A stretch of DNA of 5,611 nt, taken from NCBI GenBank assembly GCA_021784635.1, contig JAJYHS010000167.1, forward strand, positions 1 through 5,611, read 5' to 3'. Origin of the DNA: a bacterium. Its GTDB lineage: Bacteria; Bdellovibrionota; Bdellovibrionia; Bdellovibrionales; UBA1609. Position 1 is the first letter of the stretch. Each line of letters begins with the position of its first letter. A program made the translations under genes and the position numbers. Shown here piece after piece: positions 1-5,611 of the stretch. The notes under the pieces were generated by a model that was given only the letters and a program-made list of their open reading frames with translations, was not told the origin of the DNA and did not search any database.

Positions 1-69
1 AAGATGGAGCGTCTGCGTGAATTGGGCGCATCTCCGAGCAAGAGCCTGCCAGCCGATCGACTTGAATAG
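1..69 (+). CDS. C-terminal end of an unidentified protein (5' truncated by window edge)
   Basis: Frame 1 is open from the first base to a TAG at 67-69 and gives 22 residues, from KMERLRELGASP to a hydrophilic end in ADRLE. Codon choice (CGT, CTG, GAA, GGC) is plausible for a real gene. The stop lies only 7 nt from the stop of the convergent minus-strand gene, a common arrangement for convergent genes. The fragment is too short to identify and shows no motif. It could also be a chance open frame, since a 22-codon stretch is not decisive. Confidence 0.5.
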   Translation, partial: KMERLRELGASPSKSLPADRLE

Positions 70-76
70 TTGATCT

Positions 77-319
77 TTAAGAATGCGTTCCGGGCGCTCC
101 GCGTGCGATTAGTACTTCGCGCCTATCGTGCAAAAGTTGCGCGGTTTCTTCTAAAACGTCGTAGATTTTTGCAAGTTCCGTTTGTTCATCGTGAGCATCT
201 TCTCGCGACTTAAGGCGATCTCTTAACGAATCAACCAGCAATAATGCCGTACTGATAGGCGTTGAAAGGCGATGAAGAAACTCCCGTTCATCGTTTTTGT
301 TTGACTCGGATTTGTTCAT
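77..319 (-). CDS. Standalone DHp/HisKA-like small protein, candidate phosphotransferase
   Basis: An 80-aa soluble protein that looks like the dimerisation and phosphoacceptor hairpin of a histidine kinase and nothing else. Residues about 9-38 form a first helix with an H-box-like motif, FLHRLSTPIS, with His16, Thr20 and Pro21 at the spacing of the usual HExRTP. A turn follows at about 39-44, then a second helix (about 45-72) with heptad-like hydrophobics. There is no N, G1 or G2 box, so it cannot bind ATP as a kinase. The acidic residue after the histidine, needed for autokinase activity in the family, is Arg17. ATG at 319 is chosen over an in-frame GTG at 352 because an AAAGGAG lies 10 nt upstream of it. 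It is the last gene of the block, 45 nt after the response regulator. By inference it may dimerise into a Spo0B/ChpT-like four-helix bundle and pass phosphate between receivers, or act as a phosphatase or decoy. A decayed kinase remnant is the main alternative. Confidence 0.7.
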   Translation of the reverse strand: MNKSESNKNDEREFLHRLSTPISTALLLVDSLRDRLKSREDAHDEQTELAKIYDVLEETAQLLHDRREVLIARGAPGTHS

Positions 320-329
320 GAAGAAAACG

Positions 330-336
330 CTCCTTT
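330..336 (-). promoter_or_regulatory. Shine-Dalgarno deciding the start of the DHp-like gene
   Basis: The minus strand reads AAAGGAG here, 10 nt before ATG at 317-319. The alternative GTG at 350-352 has no comparable purine-rich site upstream and would place this motif inside the coding region. This supports the 80-aa form over the 91-aa form. Confidence 0.7.
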
Positions 337-364
337 GAATAAAAATGGACACCCGAACATGGCG

Positions 365-1093
365 CTAGTATTTTGGTATAAATGATTTGGGGTTAAGTTC
401 TTCGGTTAAACGAATGATCCGATCGCGAAAATCATCTTGAATATGAACAAATTCGACACCGCAGCCTTTTGCCAAGTTGGCCGTTTTTTGCGTGCGCAAC
501 CAGCGCAAGATGCCGCGCCCCGAAAAATTCTCTTTCGTCGAGTTTTGAAACGCGACGGTAAAATTGATTTCAGAACCGATCGAAACGGGCAAATCTTCGG
601 ACATCGAGACAAACATGCCGCCTTGGCCCAGGCTCACGGCACGACTTTCAATCGCTTCGGCAAAATTCTGATAGTGAAGCCGCAAATTAAGGTTTGGTAG
701 CTGTATCGTCGTAGGATGGTCCCAGCGCTGTCTTTTTGGCAATAGAGCCAGATCGATGGTGTTATAAAGCGTCTTCCGGTTGAACGGTTTGGCGATCATT
801 GCGGCTGCGCCCTCGTGATAAGCGTCTTCGATGGCAAGCTCCGCGAAGCCGGTAAGTAAAAGAAAGACCGGGAATTCGCAATTTTGCTCGCGAATTTTCT
901 TCAGCAATTGAATGCCGTCGCCGTTAGGCATACGCACATCTGACAGAACGACATCTACTTTTGTGGTCTCGAGAATTTGAAGGGCTTGATTACCACTGTC
1001 GGCGAGTACAACCGTATACTGGCGCCTTTGAAAATCGTGGCCGATGGCTTCACGAAGCAATTTGTCGTCATCAACAATCAACACAGTGCGCAT
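365..1093 (-). CDS. Response regulator with N-terminal receiver and C-terminal PilZ-type domain
   Basis: A 242-aa cytoplasmic two-component response regulator. Residues 1-118 are a complete receiver: acidic pocket Asp8/Asp9 (in VDDD), phosphoacceptor Asp52 in VLSDVRMP, Thr81, and Lys102-Pro103. After a linker, residues about 130-232 resemble a PilZ domain of the kind often attached to receivers in deltaproteobacteria: an SLGQGGMFV turn at 154-162, LPVSIGSEINF at 168-178, a GRGILRW strand at 192-198, and GCGVEF at 210-215. In canonical PilZ domains an RxxxR and a [DN]xSxxG motif bind c-di-GMP. Here no RxxxR precedes the domain and the second motif reads SLGQGG, so Asp/Asn and Ser are replaced. 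It may therefore not bind the nucleotide and may act through protein contacts. No DNA-binding domain is present. ATG at 1093 gives the canonical MRTVLIVDDD start, with GAGG 4 nt upstream. It sits 100 nt downstream of the hybrid kinase, its probable phosphate source. Confidence 0.9.
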   Translation of the reverse strand: MRTVLIVDDDKLLREAIGHDFQRRQYTVVLADSGNQALQILETTKVDVVLSDVRMPNGDGIQLLKKIREQNCEFPVFLLLTGFAELAIEDAYHEGAAAMIAKPFNRKTLYNTIDLALLPKRQRWDHPTTIQLPNLNLRLHYQNFAEAIESRAVSLGQGGMFVSMSEDLPVSIGSEINFTVAFQNSTKENFSGRGILRWLRTQKTANLAKGCGVEFVHIQDDFRDRIIRLTEELNPKSFIPKY

Positions 1094-1193
1094 ATTGCCT
1101 CAGGTACAGTGACTCCGATTACGTTCTAATGCTTCATAACAAAACGTCGCTTTAACTATGCACGTAACTCATATCGGCAATAATTCTATAAAT

Positions 1194-2873
1194 CTAAATT
1201 GCGAATCGTTTTACAGTCTGGATCAGTTTGAGAAAATCAATGGGCTTTGTTAGGTAATCGTTGACGCCGCATTTAAATGATTTTTCACGTTCGCTAGCCA
1301 AAGCGCAAGCTGTAAGGGCAATAACCGGCGCGGTAATGCCGTTAGAGCGCAGTTGTTCGGTCGCGGAGTTGCCGTCTAAAACCGGCATTTGAATATCCAT
1401 GACAATCACGTCGTAATGTCGGCGACGCGCCTTTTCGACGGCAACTAACCCGTTTTCAGCTACTTCTACGACAGCGCCTTGTTCGGTTAAAACATGGTTG
1501 AGCAAATAGCGATTATCGGGCGCATCTTCAGCCAAAAGTATTTTTAAACCCTGAAGGCCAGGTTGAGTGTGAGACTCGTTTTGCTCCGAAGTATCAGCTT
1601 CGGCGACGTCGCATTTCAAAGTAAGGCAAAAGGTTGTACCTTGAGGAGTGCTCTGTATCAGATCCAATTCGCCGCCTAATTGGGCGGCGAGCTGCTTTGA
1701 AATATAAAGGCCGAGTCCTGTACCGCCGAATAAAAAGCCGGGCCGTTTGATTTGCTTAAAAGGCTCAAAAAGATGTACTTGATCGGCAAAAGGTATGCCG
1801 ACGCCGGTATCGCGAACCCAAATCTTTAAATAACGTTCATTTTGTCTTGTCGAAATTATACCAGGTGGCGCAGGTATAATGTGAAATTCTACATCAACGC
1901 CGCCTTGAAGAGTGAATTTGATAGCATTGCCGATTAAGTTAATCAGAATTTGTCGCAAGTGGGCCGGGTCCGAATAAATCGCAACATTTTCAGATGTTGT
2001 CAGGTTGAGATAGAGATTCTTCTCTTGCGCCTTTACTATTGTCGCCGATCGAACGTCATCGATTAAATCGGCGAGCGAGAAAAAGCAGCGATTAACTTCA
2101 ACCGCGTCCGCTTCAATTTTCGAAATATCGAGAATGTCTCCGATAAGAGCCGTCAAGTGCCGTGAATTTTTAATGATCCGATCGGTCCAGTGTTTTTGTT
2201 CGGACGTTAAACCAGGAGAACTGGCGATAAGGTCGGCAAACCCTTTTATGGCAGTGAGTGGTGTTCGAATCTCATGGCTGATATTGGCTAAGAAATTGGT
2301 TTTGGCGTGATTTGCGTCTTCGGCCTCTTGTCGCGCGTGTTGCTCTTGTTCAAAAAGCCGGACTCGTTCAATAGCCTGAGCAAAAAGGTTCGCGAGCGTC
2401 GTTACGAATTTCGGGTCGACAGGTCGCGCGGGCGCTTTATTGTAAGAAAATCCGATAATGCCGATCGGATTTTGATTCACGACTAGAGGTGCATAGGCAA
2501 CCGATTCACGCCTCGAATAATCAACAAGTTCGGTAGGTACGACGGATTCTTTTTTAAATTCGTCCGCTGTGCCCAAGAAAAAACTGTCGTGCGGATTATC
2601 TTTTAATAGTAACGGCAGCCATTGTTTCGGAATGCGATGGCATTTTTCTTTAAAATGTTGCGTACAGCCCATCTCAGCAACCATTTCATATTGGTCGTCG
2701 GGGCGTGAAAGAAAAAGACAAACGGCATCGGCATCGAAGGCGGCCGCACATTCGCTTACGATCGTCGTGTTTATAGAGTCGCCGGAGTTATGCCGCACCA
2801 GGATGGTTGCGACTCGCTGAATATATTGGTTTTCGCGCCGAAGTTGTTCCAGTTCAGATATCTCGCATTCCAC
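1194..2873 (-). CDS. Soluble hybrid sensor histidine kinase, GAF-HisKA-HATPase-REC
   Basis: A 559-aa hybrid histidine kinase without membrane segments, so it should sense a cytoplasmic cue. Order: short coiled coil (about 5-20); GAF-like sensor (about 20-172) containing FDADAVCLFL and APLVVNQNPIGIIGFSY; helical linker (about 173-192); HisKA with His200 in SHEIRTPL; HATPase with N-box Asn312/Asn316, G1 DTGVGI at 355-360, F-box FEPFKQ at 369-374 and G2 GGTGLGL at 383-389; and a C-terminal receiver (about 443-556) with Glu449/Asp450, phosphoacceptor Asp493 in VMDIQMP, Thr521 and Lys543-Pro544. All catalytic residues are intact. There is no Hpt domain, so onward phosphotransfer needs a separate histidine protein. 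The GTG start at 2873 has AAAAGGA 7 nt upstream and overlaps the preceding gene by 20 nt, suggesting translational coupling. The GAF ligand is unknown; Cys52, Cys70 and Cys78 lie inside the GAF, but a redox role is speculation. Family assignment is secure; the signal is not. Confidence 0.96.
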   Translation of the reverse strand: MECEISELEQLRRENQYIQRVATILVRHNSGDSINTTIVSECAAAFDADAVCLFLSRPDDQYEMVAEMGCTQHFKEKCHRIPKQWLPLLLKDNPHDSFFLGTADEFKKESVVPTELVDYSRRESVAYAPLVVNQNPIGIIGFSYNKAPARPVDPKFVTTLANLFAQAIERVRLFEQEQHARQEAEDANHAKTNFLANISHEIRTPLTAIKGFADLIASSPGLTSEQKHWTDRIIKNSRHLTALIGDILDISKIEADAVEVNRCFFSLADLIDDVRSATIVKAQEKNLYLNLTTSENVAIYSDPAHLRQILINLIGNAIKFTLQGGVDVEFHIIPAPPGIISTRQNERYLKIWVRDTGVGIPFADQVHLFEPFKQIKRPGFLFGGTGLGLYISKQLAAQLGGELDLIQSTPQGTTFCLTLKCDVAEADTSEQNESHTQPGLQGLKILLAEDAPDNRYLLNHVLTEQGAVVEVAENGLVAVEKARRRHYDVIVMDIQMPVLDGNSATEQLRSNGITAPVIALTACALASEREKSFKCGVNDYLTKPIDFLKLIQTVKRFAI

Positions 2874-4080
2874 GGTCGATTCCTTTTGTGGTGGCGTCTA
2901 CGTGTTGGGCGTTTTGCCGCAAGCGATTCATCATTTTCAAAAATTGAGGGCTGTTAACCGAAAGGTAGATAATGTATTCCGGTTCTTTATTTTGTGAGGT
3001 CGGCAATTTAGAAAAAATTTGAAATCCATAGCGCCGGTACAATCGCGCCGTGGCCGGGTCGGCTCCCGCGACAATATATTTAACCTTTCGATCGACAACT
3101 TTTTGAAATGCATAGAGTAGAAATCGATCGCGCACGTCCTGCGGCAGGGTCGAATCGAAAGACGCGTAACGCAACATTTCGCACGTGTGACGCGCCGGAA
3201 ATTTTGAATAAAACGCTTCGCGAAACTTCGCGCGAAGTTCGACTGGGATTCGATATTCAAACGGGAGCAGGTCGTTCTCATGTGAATTCGGAGTCTCATT
3301 TTTCAGTAGATCATCAACCGATGGCCTAAAAAACGAGCGCGTGCCGAAATACGAAATTTGAATGGTTAGTAGCACCCGGTTCGATATGCTTGAATTTTCG
3401 GTTGTTGGGTCGTGATCAAGAAGTGTGATCACATCGTTATTTGTAGAGGCCTCGTTCAAATCTTTGAGAATGCGAAAATCATTTTCGTTCAGGTAGGGTT
3501 TCGCTTCATGATAAGACCGCATGACGGCCTCATGTGTCGGCCAACGGTAAGACAAGATATAGTCGGCTAATCGCATGCGTTTCGAGTCGAATAGGACCGT
3601 CAAATTGTCGTCAGGATGAGCAATCAAGTGGCCAAGCACATAACGGTTTACCCGAATTGAATAAGGTTCGAGGTTTTTTAAGCCCACGTTTAATAATTCA
3701 AATCTGCGCCCGTGAGACTTCCAAATTTCTTTTTGTACAGCGGTGCCGAAATCGTTCGGCATAGAGCGCACTTGTACGGTTCGCATCGGCCGAGCGTCAT
3801 TTTGAGAATCAGATGTTGGATGGGTCAGGGTAAAACCCTCACGGCCGTCGATATAGCGAAATTGAAGGTGTTTGATAGTTTCAGTGACTCGCTTTATTAC
3901 GGCAAGATGGGCGGGGGAATCGGGCGGCTCCAAAATGAACTGGCAAACACTTGAAACCTGCTGTTGAGATTTGGCCGAATCGGCGACCGCTCGATTTGTT
4001 GCGACAAACGACGCGACCAAAATGACCCAATAGATCATGGCCGCAAGAGGTCGCCGTAAAGGCCTGTTATTTGAGTTCAT
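2854..4080 (-). CDS. Putative exported protein with GNAT/N-acyltransferase-like C-terminal half
   Basis: A 408-aa protein of no recognised named family. Residues 1-33 look like a signal peptide: basic n-region (R6, R9, R10), hydrophobic core at about 12-27, and an AVA site before Asp34. The Arg9-Arg10 pair only weakly resembles a Tat signal. Residues about 34-215 show no motif I recognise. The C-terminal part resembles N-acyl amino acid/autoinducer synthase-type GNAT folds: a strand RVLLTIQIS at 235-243, then CEMLRYASFD at 300-309 (like the E-x-x-R-x-a-V strand of LuxI/FeeM-type enzymes), a helix at about 314-330, KYIVAGADP at 334-342, and ARLYRRYGF at 345-353, the typical GNAT a-x-x-lYrr-GF helix. 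Export is odd for enzymes that use acyl-CoA or acyl-ACP. ATG at 4080 is preferred; an in-frame TTG at 4098 adds six residues, and neither has a clear Shine-Dalgarno. First gene of the block, overlapping the kinase by 20 nt. The gene call is sound; GNAT membership is moderately supported and the substrate unknown. Confidence 0.72.
   Translation of the reverse strand: MNSNNRPLRRPLAAMIYWVILVASFVATNRAVADSAKSQQQVSSVCQFILEPPDSPAHLAVIKRVTETIKHLQFRYIDGREGFTLTHPTSDSQNDARPMRTVQVRSMPNDFGTAVQKEIWKSHGRRFELLNVGLKNLEPYSIRVNRYVLGHLIAHPDDNLTVLFDSKRMRLADYILSYRWPTHEAVMRSYHEAKPYLNENDFRILKDLNEASTNNDVITLLDHDPTTENSSISNRVLLTIQISYFGTRSFFRPSVDDLLKNETPNSHENDLLPFEYRIPVELRAKFREAFYSKFPARHTCEMLRYASFDSTLPQDVRDRFLLYAFQKVVDRKVKYIVAGADPATARLYRRYGFQIFSKLPTSQNKEPEYIIYLSVNSPQFLKMMNRLRQNAQHVDATTKGIDRGMRDI
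2881..2887 (-). promoter_or_regulatory. Shine-Dalgarno supporting the GTG start of the hybrid kinase
   Basis: The minus strand reads AAAAGGA here, 7 nt before the GTG at 2871-2873. The site lies inside the coding region of the upstream gene, which ends 20 nt into the kinase gene. It supports a GTG start and translation coupled to the upstream gene. Confidence 0.75.
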
Positions 4081-4208
4081 GGTGTTGTGTTGTAGCAATG
4101 AAATAATTTTTATTTGTTAAACCGGAATTAAGATTTATTAAAACGGCAAGGCAATTTCTACAAATATCATGCGGCGGCTTTAGGTCCAGGTTTTATGGTT
4201 GTACTTTG

Positions 4209-4227
4209 CGGTTTTGGCACAAAACCG
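4209..4227. repeat. Perfect 8-bp inverted repeat with 3-nt spacer, possible operator
   Basis: The arms CGGTTTTG and CAAAACCG are exact reverse complements separated by GCA. The site lies midway between the divergent genes. It is not followed by a T-run on either strand, so an intrinsic terminator is unlikely. A binding site for a dimeric regulator is the simplest inference. Confidence 0.5.
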
Positions 4228-4254
4228 GCCTATTTATTTCGAGATTCTTTTAAC

Positions 4255-4264
4255 TTGGCGCCAA
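4255..4264. repeat. Perfect 10-bp palindrome TTGGCGCCAA upstream of the transporter promoter
   Basis: The ten bases read identically on both strands. They end 5 nt before the TTGACA box at 4270, a position suited to an activator or repressor. A chance palindrome of this length is possible, so its operator role is inferred from position only. Confidence 0.4.
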
Positions 4265-4269
4265 ACCAC

Positions 4270-4298
4270 TTGACAGAAAAATGGTCTGGTTGATGCTT
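4270..4298 (+). promoter_or_regulatory. Candidate promoter for the YbiR-like transporter
   Basis: A perfect TTGACA at 4270-4275 is followed, after 16-18 nt, by poor -10 matches around 4292-4298 (GATGCT or ATGCTT). Transcription would start at about 4303-4307, next to the GTG start codon, making the mRNA leaderless or nearly so. That fits the lack of a Shine-Dalgarno before the gene. The weak -10 is the main doubt. Confidence 0.4.
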
Positions 4299-4306
4299 TA
4301 CTTTCT

Positions 4307-5419
4307 GTGCAGAAAACTTTGGATCATCTTTTTCATGAGAAATTTTTAACCGTACTCGTGTTACTGGCCCTCGGGTTTGTGTTTTCGGGACGTCTGTTGC
4401 CTGAACGTGCCATCCACGTCGTGGAGTGGCGCACGGTGGGTACGCTATTCGGACTTTTGCTTTTAAGTTGTGGCCTAGAACAAAGCGGTTATTTGCACAG
4501 GTTCGGCCATCAACTTTTAAAGCGTTTACCGACCGAGCGGCGAGTCGCGGCTTTTTTCGTTGTGAGTGCCGCGGCGATGGCGACAGTAATTACGAACGAT
4601 ATTTCACTGTTTATTGTTATTCCATTAGCGCTTGAAGTAGGGCGTTCATTGAAAGGCTACCCGACAGGGCGACTCATCATTTTTGTCGCTCTCGCCGTCA
4701 ACGTCGGATCGTCTCTAACGGCGGTTGGCAACCCGCAAAATATATTCTTGTGGCAGACGTCACACGTGAGTTTTGTTCAATTCGCCGAAACGATGTTACC
4801 GTTCGCCGGGTCGCTTTTTTTAGTCCTATTATTTGGCGTTTTTTTCGCTTTTCGACCGCTTCCGCTCGTTTTAAACAATGTTCAAATAGCTAATACGCTT
4901 GATTCAAGGCTTTTCACGGCGTCGATTCTGCTTTACCCGGTTTTTCTGACGGCGGTTGATAACGGGTTTATTCGAACGGCGCTTCTTGTTGTTTTGCTGG
5001 TCTTTTTATTCGTCGGGCGAAAGGCGTTTCGGCGATTAGATTGGGCCTTGCTCGCGGTTTTTGTGTTTATGTTCATCGATTTTAAGTCTATAGCGGCACT
5101 CCCGCTGGTGCAGAGCTTGGCTTTGCAGGCCCTACATTGGAAGTACGGGGCATTTAAATCGGGGCTGCTGTTTTCGCAGGTGTTGTCGAATGTACCGGCG
5201 ACTATTTTGCTGCAGTCGTTTCATCCACCGTGGCGCGAATTGGCCTGGGGGGTGGCCGTTGGTGGATTTGGTTTAGCAATCGGCTCGCTTGCCAACTTGA
5301 TTGCGCTTCGGCTTGCGCGAATAAAGCGCCTTTGGGTCGAGTTTCATGTATGGTCGCTTGCCATGTTTGCCGTGTCGTTTCTGATTGGTTTAGTTTTGCT
5401 CCATATCGTTCAACCTTAG
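4307..5419 (+). CDS. ybiR: YbiR-family inner-membrane transporter (ArsB/NhaD ion transporter superfamily)
   Basis: A 370-aa, very hydrophobic protein with about ten membrane segments, nearly the length of E. coli YbiR (372 aa as recalled). Conserved stretches match that family: VITNDISLFIVIPL at 94-107, the re-entrant-loop-like NVGSSLTAVGNPQN at 132-145, SQVLSNVPATILL at 290-302, and GSLANLIALRLARIKRLW at 326-343 near the C-terminus. The two N/G/P-rich segments correspond to the pseudo-symmetric substrate-site loops of the ion transporter superfamily. The E. coli protein is an uncharacterised anion-transporter-like protein, so the substrate is unknown; arsenite or Na+/H+ transport should not be assumed. 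The GTG at 4307 is the most upstream usable start: the frame is closed by TGA at 4271 and no ATG, GTG or TTG lies between. Its N-terminus aligns well with YbiR. No Shine-Dalgarno is seen. It is transcribed divergently from the signalling block, with no obvious functional link. Confidence 0.92.
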   Translation: MQKTLDHLFHEKFLTVLVLLALGFVFSGRLLPERAIHVVEWRTVGTLFGLLLLSCGLEQSGYLHRFGHQLLKRLPTERRVAAFFVVSAAAMATVITNDISLFIVIPLALEVGRSLKGYPTGRLIIFVALAVNVGSSLTAVGNPQNIFLWQTSHVSFVQFAETMLPFAGSLFLVLLFGVFFAFRPLPLVLNNVQIANTLDSRLFTASILLYPVFLTAVDNGFIRTALLVVLLVFLFVGRKAFRRLDWALLAVFVFMFIDFKSIAALPLVQSLALQALHWKYGAFKSGLLFSQVLSNVPATILLQSFHPPWRELAWGVAVGGFGLAIGSLANLIALRLARIKRLWVEFHVWSLAMFAVSFLIGLVLLHIVQP

Positions 5420-5439
5420 AAATCAACCCAATGTTTCGG

Positions 5440-5468
5440 TTGACTCAAAATCATTCGGCTTCTAAAGT
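5440..5468 (+). promoter_or_regulatory. Sigma-70-type promoter for the initiator tRNA
   Basis: TTGACT at 5440-5445 matches the -35 consensus in 5 of 6 positions. An exact 17-nt spacer follows, then TAAAGT at 5463-5468 (4 of 6 for -10). Transcription would start near 5475, leaving a 5' leader of about 40 nt for RNase P to remove from the tRNA. The site lies just after the transporter stop codon, so the tRNA need not depend on read-through. Confidence 0.65.
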
Positions 5469-5515
5469 GGCAATCCTTACCGGTGTGATCGATTCAGTCT
5501 TTTTAAGCGTATTAT

Positions 5516-5592
<77 letters not shown>

Positions 5593-5611
5593 ATTCCCAA
5601 ACAGCCCTCAT

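Larger units (their letters stand above)
4081..4306. other. Divergent intergenic region
   Basis: This region separates the minus-strand signalling block from the plus-strand transporter and must hold regulatory signals for both. The half nearer the minus-strand genes (4100-4145) is strongly AT-rich and a plausible promoter area for them, but I see no convincing paired -35/-10 elements. The half nearer the transporter holds two palindromes (4209-4227 and 4255-4264) and a TTGACA box at 4270-4275. No open frame of coding character is visible. Confidence 0.6.

Noticed and set aside
320..352. Longer start (GTG at 352) for the DHp-like protein, giving 91 aa
   Set aside because: The AAAGGAG at 330-336 correctly serves the ATG at 319, and the extra 11 residues (hydrophobic, MSIFIQRSVFF-like) are encoded by the ribosome-binding region.
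437..700. Plus-strand 87-codon open frame opposite the response regulator
   Set aside because: Antisense shadow of the conserved REC-PilZ gene, with no ribosome-binding site or domain.
1185..1215. Minus-strand promoter TGTAAA-19 nt-TATAGA upstream of the response regulator
   Set aside because: The -35 matches only 3 of 6 and the spacer is long. Kept as a possibility under findings, not as a feature.
2937..3299. 120-codon open frame on the minus strand inside the GNAT-like gene
   Set aside because: It is rich in Arg and Cys, has no recognisable domain, and lies wholly within the better-supported frame, so it is a shadow.
4081..4098. Alternative TTG start at 4098 for the GNAT-like protein
   Set aside because: TTG is a rare start, has no Shine-Dalgarno, and the ATG at 4080 gives a better signal-peptide n-region. 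It is not strictly excluded.
4307..5419. Annotation of the transporter as ArsB (arsenite efflux) or NhaD
   Set aside because: Length and conserved blocks match YbiR more closely, it is shorter than ArsB as I recall it (about 430 aa), and no arsR or arsC neighbours are present.
5423..5443. Hairpin TCAACC/GGTTGA after the transporter stop as an intrinsic terminator
   Set aside because: The stem is only 6 bp with a 9-nt loop, it is not followed by a T-run, and its right arm overlaps the -35 box of the tRNA promoter.

Overview
The window looks like chromosomal DNA of a Gram-negative bacterium. A 408-aa protein appears to carry a signal peptide, the response regulator ends in a PilZ-type domain, and a transporter closely resembles E. 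coli YbiR. Base composition is close to balanced. The PilZ variant (serine/glycine-rich turn followed by GGMF) recalls Bdellovibrionota or Myxococcota-type proteobacteria. That placement is only an impression, because no rRNA or other strong taxonomic marker is present.

Layout. Positions 1-69 hold the tail of an unidentified plus-strand gene, convergent with what follows. Positions 77-4080 are a four-gene minus-strand block, read right to left: (1) an apparently exported protein with a GNAT/N-acyltransferase-like C-terminal half; (2) a soluble GAF-HisKA-HATPase-REC hybrid histidine kinase, whose start overlaps gene 1 by 20 nt and has a good Shine-Dalgarno; (3) after a 100-nt gap, a REC-PilZ response regulator; (4) after 45 nt, an 80-aa protein that looks like a bare histidine-kinase dimerisation/phosphoacceptor hairpin with no ATPase domain. 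A divergent intergenic region (4081-4306) contains two palindromes and a promoter-like element. Beyond it lies a plus-strand YbiR-family membrane transporter (4307-5419), then a well-formed promoter and a complete initiator tRNA-fMet (5516-5592).

How the parts may work together. The hybrid kinase has a receiver but no histidine-phosphotransfer domain, and the response regulator has its own receiver. A His-Asp-His-Asp relay would need a phosphotransfer protein, and the 80-aa DHp-like protein in the same block is a candidate, by analogy with Spo0B or ChpT. The likely output is the PilZ-type domain rather than DNA binding, but its c-di-GMP motifs are degenerate. The GNAT-like protein translated into the kinase gene could make or modify a signal or target that the kinase responds to. 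This signalling cassette is the most novel part of the window; the wiring is inference. The transporter and tRNA look like ordinary housekeeping neighbours.
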